Below are positions 25,593 through 32,190 of a stretch of 64,000 nucleotides of DNA, one piece after another; within the stretch, counting starts at the first letter, position 1; each line of letters opens with the position of its first letter. The DNA is from Pedobacter cryoconitis. Its GTDB lineage: Bacteria > Bacteroidota > Bacteroidia > Sphingobacteriales > Sphingobacteriaceae. The DNA lies in the NCBI RefSeq assembly GCF_001590605.1, contig NZ_CP014504.1, forward strand, positions 3,658,001-3,722,000, given 5' to 3'. A model generated the notes under the pieces. It searched no databases, was not told where the DNA came from, and was given only the letters and a program-made list of their open reading frames with translations. Position numbers and translations under genes: made by a program.

Positions 25593-28226
25593 ATGTCACA
25601 CAGAGTATACTTGTATAACACCAGTGAACCCGATGCGTATAATGCGCAAAGCATAGAAATGATGGAATGGGGGTATGAACTTTCTATTCTGCTTCACCCC
25701 TTGTTAGTCAGTGACGGTCGTATCATTGCAGACGGTAGCTTTGATGTCCATCTTAGTTTTAATCCAGAGGAACCAGAAGATAGCCCTGTTCTTTTTTACC
25801 ACGCTGCGGCAGGTATAGAAAACTTCAAAAGGTTCTACAATTTCATCGAAAAGTATCAGGATGAATTAATTGATAATGTTGAAGCTTTTCGACTCGCTAA
25901 AGAGCGGCTCTTTACATACCTGGATGGCTTAGACCAGCCTTACTTCTTGCTCAATGCTTCTGATGTATTTAACATGAGCGAAGAAACACATGGCGATCAG
26001 GCACAGGAATGGTTGGAAAACATCAGATACAACAATGCAATTCTCACCAATGCGATGGATACTGATGATTTCACGCAGTTAAAGCTTTCCTTGTTCTCCG
26101 AGTTCACAGGCCAGGGTTTCAAAGATTTCAAAGCACTGTTGAATTACGAAGGATTTGATTATGGATGGGCCATGATTGACCATCCTGAACCCGAAGATGC
26201 CGGGATTTTCGAAGAAAATGGACTGAAAGGTTTAAAAGATGGGGATGGAAAAATTTTAATTGCTCCGGTTTATGAGCACATTTATGATTTTAGCTATGAT
26301 GATATTGCTGTGGTCTCCACGGGCGGTCAGTTTGGCTATATAAACAAAAGTGGTCAGGAATTTATAAAGCCTCAGTTTGACGATGCTTTTGATTTTGAAG
26401 GAGATTATGCGGCTGTAGTCAAAGCAGACCAGTATGGCTTAATTGATAAAAATGGATTAATCGTTGTTGATTTTCAATACCAGGATCTGACAGATATACT
26501 TTCAGACGGCAGCTATTTCACGGCCAGGCTAAATGATAAATGGGGAGTGATTGATATCAAAAATACAATCCTCATTCCTTTTGAACATGAAGAGCCTATA
26601 ACTTCGGATGATTACGGATCTACCTTTACAACTCCTGTTCCAGCTAAAGAGACAAAGTTCATCTATACTAACCGCTTTGTGTGGCTAACTGAGGGTGACC
26701 CGCATTTTGTGAACAGCTTTAATATTCCTGTGGAATCCTACCTCTATGAACTGATCAAAAGCGAGAACACAACAGAGAATTTATTATACAATGATCAGGC
26801 ACAACTGCTCATCAGCGGTTATGAGAAGATAAAAGAGAACCTCTACACCATTTTCATCCTTAAAAAGCAGAAAAAACAAGGTTTAATAAATTACAAAGGA
26901 GAACTGCTACTTGATTTTATATATGATAAAATTGAAAAACTTGACTTGGTTTTAAATGAACCAAGTCAAGTTTTATATCCGGCTATACCTGATGAAGCGA
27001 AAGATGAATATTGCACATTTCTAAAAATCAAGAAAGGTAAGAAATATGGAATTTATCTTTCAGTGGGTAATTTTAATCAGCAAATCACAGAAATCTGCTA
27101 CGACCAGATTGATGTCTTGAATCAGACTACCCTTGCTGTTCAGCAAAATGGTTTATGGGGTATGATCAATCCATTCGGAAAATCTCAATCACCTGTTATT
27201 TATGACTTTATCATCAGTAGCAATGATCACGAAGATTCTTGTTATGCTTATAAAGACAATAAAGTTTACTTGATTCATCAAGAGAAGATCACTGATGCTG
27301 ACCCGCAAATATTGCAGGATTATATTGATTCAAATAGTGAATATGGCTATTATTATTTCAATGCAGATCAGGCCACGCAGCTTCAAGCCTTCATCAATAA
27401 AGATCTTCCTCCGGGAGATTCGCTTTATAAACAGGCAAAAACATTGCTGGCAACAGCAAAAAAAGCGGATATAGCAAAAGCTGTCAAACTTTTTCAGGAG
27501 GCCGTAGCACTGAATCATGCGTATTCAATGAATGATCTGGCTCTTATTTATGAAGATGCAGATGATCTTTATCCGGAATATAAAAACGAAGAAGCATCCT
27601 TTCAATTATTTCTGGGTTCAGCAAAAGCAGGTTCTGTCGTCGGAATGTACAACACAGGTCTTTGTTATTCGGCTGGTATGGGAATTCCGCCAGATGAGTT
27701 GCAAATGTGCTATTGGTATACAAAGGCCTTTGAGGCAGGTTATCAACCAGCAGCTTTTAAGCTCGGAACCTATTACTATGACCTTATGCCAAGAAGCCCT
27801 GAAAATTACGAACTGGCTTTAAAGTATTATTTGATAGCAGAAAAAGAAGGTGAAAGCGTAGCTGTTGAATTAGGCTGGCTATATAACCATCTTGGCAACA
27901 CCGTTAAGGCATTGTCTTATTTAGTCAAAGCAGCTGCCGATAATGAAAGTTACGCGCATTGGCAACTCGGTACTTATGCACAAGATGGAATAGAGATGAA
28001 AGTCAATATCCCCCTGGCCATTGACCGCTATAAAAAAGCAGCAGAATTAGGTTATGAAGAGGCTAACCTGAATTTATATGAAGTTTACACCTATGTACCT
28101 GGTTTTGAAAACAAGGTTCTGGCAGAAGAATATAGCAGAAAATTAAAAGCCTCAGGATTTGAAATCCCGGTCGCGAAACAAACCCTTCTGGATAAATTTA
28201 TCAATATCTTCAAAGGTAAAAAGTAA
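25593..28226 (+). CDS. Large WG-repeat and SEL1-repeat protein
   Basis: The 877-residue protein lacks a signal peptide. Residues about 1-190 are unrecognised. About 200-560 contain WG-type repeats (GLKDGDGKILIAPVYEHIYDF, FGYINKSGQEFIKPQFDDAF, YGLIDKNGLIVVDFQYQDL, KWGVIDIKNTILIPFEHE, LWGMINPFGKSQSPVIYDF). About 650-850 hold SEL1/TPR-like repeats (AMNDLALIYEDADD, GMYNTGLCYSAGMG, AHWQLGTYAQDG, AIDRYKKAAELGYEEA). Both repeat types are protein-binding scaffolds. The partner is unknown. An exact 16-bp inverted repeat followed by TTTT lies inside the coding sequence at 26936-26974. Confidence 0.85.
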   Translation: MSHRVYLYNTSEPDAYNAQSIEMMEWGYELSILLHPLLVSDGRIIADGSFDVHLSFNPEEPEDSPVLFYHAAAGIENFKRFYNFIEKYQDELIDNVEAFRLAKERLFTYLDGLDQPYFLLNASDVFNMSEETHGDQAQEWLENIRYNNAILTNAMDTDDFTQLKLSLFSEFTGQGFKDFKALLNYEGFDYGWAMIDHPEPEDAGIFEENGLKGLKDGDGKILIAPVYEHIYDFSYDDIAVVSTGGQFGYINKSGQEFIKPQFDDAFDFEGDYAAVVKADQYGLIDKNGLIVVDFQYQDLTDILSDGSYFTARLNDKWGVIDIKNTILIPFEHEEPITSDDYGSTFTTPVPAKETKFIYTNRFVWLTEGDPHFVNSFNIPVESYLYELIKSENTTENLLYNDQAQLLISGYEKIKENLYTIFILKKQKKQGLINYKGELLLDFIYDKIEKLDLVLNEPSQVLYPAIPDEAKDEYCTFLKIKKGKKYGIYLSVGNFNQQITEICYDQIDVLNQTTLAVQQNGLWGMINPFGKSQSPVIYDFIISSNDHEDSCYAYKDNKVYLIHQEKITDADPQILQDYIDSNSEYGYYYFNADQATQLQAFINKDLPPGDSLYKQAKTLLATAKKADIAKAVKLFQEAVALNHAYSMNDLALIYEDADDLYPEYKNEEASFQLFLGSAKAGSVVGMYNTGLCYSAGMGIPPDELQMCYWYTKAFEAGYQPAAFKLGTYYYDLMPRSPENYELALKYYLIAEKEGESVAVELGWLYNHLGNTVKALSYLVKAAADNESYAHWQLGTYAQDGIEMKVNIPLAIDRYKKAAELGYEEANLNLYEVYTYVPGFENKVLAEEYSRKLKASGFEIPVAKQTLLDKFINIFKGKK
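26936..26974 (+). repeat. Terminator-like inverted repeat inside the WG/SEL1 gene
   Basis: Arms AAAACTTGACTTGGTT (26936-26951) and its exact complement (26959-26974) surround a 7-nt loop, and the right arm ends in TTTT. The reading frame stays open through it (EKLDLVLNEPSQVLYP). Confidence 0.7.
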
Positions 28227-28234
28227 CAGGTTAA

Positions 28235-28267
28235 AAATGGTTATCCTCCAAACGACGATAACCATTT
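28235..28267. terminator. Terminator between the WG/SEL1 gene and metZ
   Basis: An 11-bp perfect stem (28235-28245 with 28257-28267) lies between two convergent genes, with an A-run on the left and T-run on the right. Confidence 0.75.
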
Positions 28268-28278
28268 CCATATTATTA

Positions 28279-29445
28279 TTAACTCAATGCCTGCTCAATA
28301 TCAGCAATAATATCATTGATATGTTCCAATCCGATAGAAAGGCGGACAGTTCCCTGCTCGATACCCACCTGCAATCTTTCTTCTTCAGTCAGTTTCGCAT
28401 GCGTACTTGTTGCCGGATGTGTAGCAATAGAACGGGTATCACCAAGGTTCGCTGAAATAGAAAACATTTTCAGTTTATCCATAAAACTACCAGCTGCTTT
28501 GACACCGCCATTGATAGTCAAGGTCACAATACCACCACCCAATTTCATTTGCTTTTTAGCAATATCATACTGCGGGTGCGAAGGTAAAAACGGATATCTA
28601 ACCTGTTTAACTTTAGCATGTGCTTCTAAAAATTCAGCTACTTTTAAAGCACTTTCACAATGTCTGTCCATACGCACAGCCAGTGTTTCTAAACTCTTAG
28701 ACAAGATCCAGGCATTAAACGGTGACATTGCTGGTCCGCTATGTCTCGCGAAACCTTCAATTTGTCTGATCAATTTATCAGAACCTAAAATCACACCACC
28801 TAAAGTACGCCCCTGTCCATCAATAAATTTCGTCGCAGAGTGTATAGAAATATCAGCACCATATTTTAGTGGCTGCTGTAAATAAGGAGTTGCAAAACAG
28901 TTATCAACGATCAATAATATACCATGTTTCTTAGCCAGCTGACCAATCCACTCTAAATCGATAATATCAATTCCAGGATTAGAAGGTGTTTCAACAAAAA
29001 TTACTTTAGTATTTGCCTGAATACCATTTTCCCACTGTTCTTTTTTATCCAGGTCAGCATAAGTATAGGAAATATTCCATTTAGGAAAAATCCCGTTCAG
29101 CAACTGGTGAGAAGAACCGAAAACAGAACGGCTTGATAAAATATGATCCCCTGCACTCAGAAACGTAGCAAATGTGGTAAAAATAGCAGCCATCCCTGTC
29201 GCAGTTACCCAACCTGTTTCTGCCCCTTCCAGCGCTGCCATCTTTTCAATCAGCTCTGAAGTATTCGGATTGGCATAACGACTGTAAACATTTCCTTCTT
29301 TTTCATTTGCAAACAATGCCCGCATCTCTTCGGAATCATCAAACTTATAACTTGAAGTTAAGTAAAGGGGTACTGAATGTTCTTTATACTGGCTGCGCTC
29401 AGTTTGCAAACGGATGGCCAGGGTTTCAAAATTATCTTCTTGCAT
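28279..29445 (-). CDS. metZ: O-succinylhomoserine sulfhydrylase / cystathionine gamma-synthase-type PLP enzyme
   Basis: The 388-residue protein is a Cys/Met-metabolism PLP enzyme. Motifs are GNVYSRYANPNTSELI, ALEGAETGWVTATGMAAI, VETPSNPGIDIID, VDNCFATPYLQQPL, HSATKFIDGQGR (PLP lysine K206) and GPAMSPFNAWILSKSLETL. The DGQGR after the lysine and GPAMSPFNAW favour the MetZ subgroup, which makes homocysteine directly from O-succinylhomoserine and sulfide. Cystathionine gamma-synthase or -lyase activity remains possible. It lies 4 bp after the OsmC gene in an ispE-OsmC-metZ operon. Confidence 0.87.
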   Translation of the reverse strand: MQEDNFETLAIRLQTERSQYKEHSVPLYLTSSYKFDDSEEMRALFANEKEGNVYSRYANPNTSELIEKMAALEGAETGWVTATGMAAIFTTFATFLSAGDHILSSRSVFGSSHQLLNGIFPKWNISYTYADLDKKEQWENGIQANTKVIFVETPSNPGIDIIDLEWIGQLAKKHGILLIVDNCFATPYLQQPLKYGADISIHSATKFIDGQGRTLGGVILGSDKLIRQIEGFARHSGPAMSPFNAWILSKSLETLAVRMDRHCESALKVAEFLEAHAKVKQVRYPFLPSHPQYDIAKKQMKLGGGIVTLTINGGVKAAGSFMDKLKMFSISANLGDTRSIATHPATSTHAKLTEEERLQVGIEQGTVRLSIGLEHINDIIADIEQALS

Positions 29446-29449
29446 GATA

Positions 29450-29866
29450 TTAATTATGGATAGTATATGAAAAGTTGATGGTCGCTGAACGGCCTAAAAT
29501 ATTTGAAACCGAACAGTATTTATCAAAAGTCAGCGCTAAAGCTCTTTCTACCTTTTGTTCGTTCAGGTTTCCGTAAAGATCAAAATGGATATCGATTACC
29601 TCAAATATCGGAGGGACTTCTTCATCCTTACGTGTGGCATTTATTTTAATTTTAATATCGTTTAATGGCTCTTTCTGTTTAGTCAGTACATTCACCACAT
29701 CAATCCCGCTGCATCCACCCAGGCCAACCAGTAACATTTCCATAGGCCTGAAACCTTTACCTTCACCACCTATCTTAGGGTTTGCATCCAGTTCGACAGT
29801 TTTTCCTCCCGAATTTTCGGCTTCAAAATTGAATAGACCGCTCTTACGTATTAAGTTGATTTCCAT
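29450..29866 (-). CDS. OsmC family protein (YhfA-like)
   Basis: The 138-residue OsmC-fold protein has the pattern GFRPMEMLLVGLGGCSGIDVVNVLTKQKE (first Cys region) and DKYCSVSNILGRSATINFSY (second Cys). The paired Cys are the OsmC/Ohr peroxidatic and resolving residues. The sequence is closer to the YhfA-like OsmC branch, whose substrate is unclear. It is in the middle of ispE-OsmC-metZ, with gaps of 6 and 4 bp. Its tight link to a sulfide-using enzyme suggests a thiol or redox role; this is inference. Confidence 0.85.
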   Translation of the reverse strand: MEINLIRKSGLFNFEAENSGGKTVELDANPKIGGEGKGFRPMEMLLVGLGGCSGIDVVNVLTKQKEPLNDIKIKINATRKDEEVPPIFEVIDIHFDLYGNLNEQKVERALALTFDKYCSVSNILGRSATINFSYTIHN

Positions 29867-29872
29867 TGCTCG

Positions 29873-30676
29873 CTAAATATTATAAAACACTTTATTATCT
29901 TTTTCCAGTTGCGGTAATGTTACTGCCTCCTCAAATATCGCAAATACACTTGAACCACTGCCACTCATGAGTGCAAATGTAGCACCCGCAAGATAAAGCT
30001 GCTCTTTTATTTGAGAAATTTCAGGGTATTTGGAGAAAACGGATTGCTCAAAATCATTTTTCAGTGATTTCTTCCATTCACTGACAGGCAGTTGGATCAA
30101 TTCTTTTAATCCTGTTTCCGGAAAAGCAGGTTGTAATGTACCGAATGCTGCTGCTGTAGAAACGTGTACCGCAGGCTTAACCAAAACCATAAAGTATCCG
30201 GACAAATCTATGTTTACAGGTGAAAACTGATCTCCTTTACCTGTTGCAAATACGGGTTCATTTTTGATAAAGAAAGGACAATCCGCACCGAGTTCCCCTG
30301 CATAATCTTCCATCACCTGAGCTGTCAAACCCAGTTTAAACTTCGCATTCAACAATTTAATCAGAAAAGCAGCATCAGCTGACCCCCCTCCCAAACCAGC
30401 ACCCACGGGAATATTCTTTAACAAAGTGATCTGCTGGGCTGGTATATCAAAATTTTTCTGAATCAGATTAAATGCGCTCAAACAAATATTATCTGTCATT
30501 TCCCCGGGAATATCAATCCCCCTGATCTGACAGGAAACCTCCGCAGCATCAGTAATTTCTACTACATCATATAGCTTTACCGGGTAAAAAACTGTTTCCA
30601 GGTTATGGTATCCGTCAGCTCTTTTCTCAATAACATTTAAGCCGAGATTTATTTTAGCATTGGCAAATGCGAGCAT
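29873..30676 (-). CDS. ispE: 4-diphosphocytidyl-2-C-methyl-D-erythritol kinase
   Basis: IspE phosphorylates CDP-methylerythritol in the non-mevalonate isoprenoid pathway. The 267-residue GHMP kinase shows FANAKINLGLNVIEKRADGYHNLETVF, then the ATP loop IPVGAGLGGGSADAAFL, and a late FALMSGSGSSVFAIFE. Start chosen at 30676 (MLAFANAKIN), the usual family start; the upstream ATG at 30703 lies inside the candidate promoter. First gene of the ispE-OsmC-metZ operon, divergent from thyA. Confidence 0.93.
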   Translation of the reverse strand: MLAFANAKINLGLNVIEKRADGYHNLETVFYPVKLYDVVEITDAAEVSCQIRGIDIPGEMTDNICLSAFNLIQKNFDIPAQQITLLKNIPVGAGLGGGSADAAFLIKLLNAKFKLGLTAQVMEDYAGELGADCPFFIKNEPVFATGKGDQFSPVNIDLSGYFMVLVKPAVHVSTAAAFGTLQPAFPETGLKELIQLPVSEWKKSLKNDFEQSVFSKYPEISQIKEQLYLAGATFALMSGSGSSVFAIFEEAVTLPQLEKDNKVFYNI

Positions 30677-30702
30677 TAGCGTGTTTTTAAAGGTATGGAT
30701 CA

Positions 30703-30710
30703 CAAACTTA
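30703..30710 (-). promoter_or_regulatory. Candidate -7 promoter element (TAAGTTTG) of the ispE operon
   Basis: On the minus strand TAAGTTTG matches TAnnTTTG, 26 bp before the ispE ATG. It supports the shorter ispE start. Confidence 0.5.
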
Positions 30711-30767
30711 CAAAAGGAAGGAATATTCTGCCCTATTATATTCGCCTATTTTTTACATTATTTGTTT

Positions 30768-30775
30768 TAGTTTTG
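30768..30775 (+). promoter_or_regulatory. Candidate -7 promoter element (TAGTTTTG) of thyA-folA
   Basis: TAGTTTTG matches TAnnTTTG and lies 26 bp before the thyA ATG, back to back with the ispE element. No -33 TTTG at 19 bp. Confidence 0.5.
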
Positions 30776-30801
30776 TATTTTAAGCGAAATTATCCTCCAA
30801 C

Positions 30802-31596
30802 ATGAAACAATATCTGGACTTAATGCAATACGTGCTGGACCATGGGGCACAGAAACACGACCGGACGGGAACAGGGACCATCAGTACATTTGGCTATCAG
30901 ATGCGTTTTAACCTTCAGGAAGGTTTTCCTATGGTGACCACAAAAAAATTACACCTTAAATCAATCATCCACGAACTGATCTGGTTTTTAAAAGGGGATA
31001 CCAATATCAAATACCTCAAAGACAACAATGTCAAAATATGGGATGAATGGGCAGATGAGAACGGCAATTTAGGGCCGGTTTATGGTTCGCAATGGCGGTC
31101 ATGGCCAACACCAGACGGCAGGCTTATCGATCAGATCAGCAATATCATCCATACCCTCAAAACAAATCCGGATTCAAGAAGAATTATTGTTTCCGCATGG
31201 AATGTAGCTGATATTGACCAGATGGCTCTTCCTCCTTGTCATGCGCTCTTTCAATTTTATGTGGCCGACGGCAAATTAAGCTGTCAGCTTTATCAGCGCA
31301 GCGCAGATATATTTTTAGGTGTACCTTTCAATATAGCTTCTTATGCCCTTTTAACGATGATGGTCGCACAGGTATGCAATCTTGAATATGGTGAATTCAT
31401 CCACACCCTGGGTGATGCACATTTATATAATAATCATATTGAACAGGCAAAACTGCAATTAAGCAGGGATACCAAAACTTTACCTGTCATGGAAATCAAC
31501 CCGGAAGTCAAAGACATTTTCAGTTTCAGGTTTGAAGACTTCAACCTGAAAAACTACGAACCACACCCGCACATTAAAGGAGCTGTTGCCGTATGA
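30802..31596 (+). CDS. thyA: Thymidylate synthase
   Basis: ThyA converts dUMP and methylene-tetrahydrofolate to dTMP and dihydrofolate. The 264-residue protein has the E. coli length and motifs: KHDRTGTGTIS (phosphate Arg), LIWFLKGDTNI, NPDSRRIIVSAWN, MALPPCHALFQFYV (nucleophile Cys146), YQRSADIFLGVPFNIASYA and HLYNNH. It overlaps folA by 4 bp (ATGA), which couples the enzyme making dihydrofolate to the one recycling it. Confidence 0.97.
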   Translation: MKQYLDLMQYVLDHGAQKHDRTGTGTISTFGYQMRFNLQEGFPMVTTKKLHLKSIIHELIWFLKGDTNIKYLKDNNVKIWDEWADENGNLGPVYGSQWRSWPTPDGRLIDQISNIIHTLKTNPDSRRIIVSAWNVADIDQMALPPCHALFQFYVADGKLSCQLYQRSADIFLGVPFNIASYALLTMMVAQVCNLEYGEFIHTLGDAHLYNNHIEQAKLQLSRDTKTLPVMEINPEVKDIFSFRFEDFNLKNYEPHPHIKGAVAV

Positions 31597-32078
31597 TCGT
31601 CTCAATCATTGTTGCCATTGCTGAAAATAATGGAATAGGAAAGAATAATCAACTGTTATGGCACCTGCCAGGTGATCTGAAACATTTTAAGGATACCACC
31701 AGCGGTCATACAGTGATCATGGGCCGCAAAACATTCGATTCGGTAGGGAAACCGCTTCCCAAACGCCGTAACCTGGTAATTACCCGCACTGCCGGTCTGG
31801 AAATACCAGGGGTAGAAGTAGTGAATACACTGGAAGAGGCTATAGCGCTTTGCGATCCTGATGAAGAAGTGTTTATTGTAGGCGGGGCACAGATTTATAA
31901 GATGGCAATGGATATCACCGATAAAATCTATCTGACGGTTGTTAAAGGCCATTTTGATGCAGATACATTTTTCCCGGCCATAGACCCGGATAACTGGAAA
32001 GAGGAAAGCAGCAACAGCTACGGGCCGGACGAAAAAAACAACATTGGTTATACAATTTCAACCCTTGTTCGAAAATAG
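31593..32078 (+). CDS. folA: Dihydrofolate reductase
   Basis: The 161-residue protein is a standard DHFR: IVAIAENNGIGKNNQLLWHLPGDLKHF (substrate loop with the active-site Asp after LPG), GHTVIMGRKTFDSVGKPLP (NADPH site), and VFIVGGAQIYKMAM. It reduces dihydrofolate to tetrahydrofolate and is the trimethoprim target. Its start overlaps the thyA stop (ATGA). Confidence 0.96.
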   Translation: MIVSIIVAIAENNGIGKNNQLLWHLPGDLKHFKDTTSGHTVIMGRKTFDSVGKPLPKRRNLVITRTAGLEIPGVEVVNTLEEAIALCDPDEEVFIVGGAQIYKMAMDITDKIYLTVVKGHFDADTFFPAIDPDNWKEESSNSYGPDEKNNIGYTISTLVRK

Positions 32079-32132
32079 TTCCCAAACCTCAATAAATATT
32101 ATATAAGGCTGACTATTAATTAAAAAATTAAT

Positions 32133-32140
32133 TAGATTTG
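32133..32140 (+). promoter_or_regulatory. Candidate -7 promoter element (TAGATTTG) of secDF
   Basis: TAGATTTG matches TAnnTTTG and lies 50 bp before the secDF ATG. Confidence 0.4.
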
Positions 32141-32190
32141 CCGACTTGTTGAAAAAAATATACAGCATAGACAAATAATTACAAACAAAA

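Noticed and set aside
25593..28226. Recent fusion of two genes in the WG/SEL1 protein
   Set aside because: The frame is continuous and codon use does not change visibly at the junction, so a fusion event cannot be shown.
28316..28885. Long open frame (189 residues) antisense to metZ
   Set aside because: It is the mirror of a conserved enzyme gene, has Ser/Thr/Pro-biased composition typical of such shadows, and no promoter or ribosome site.
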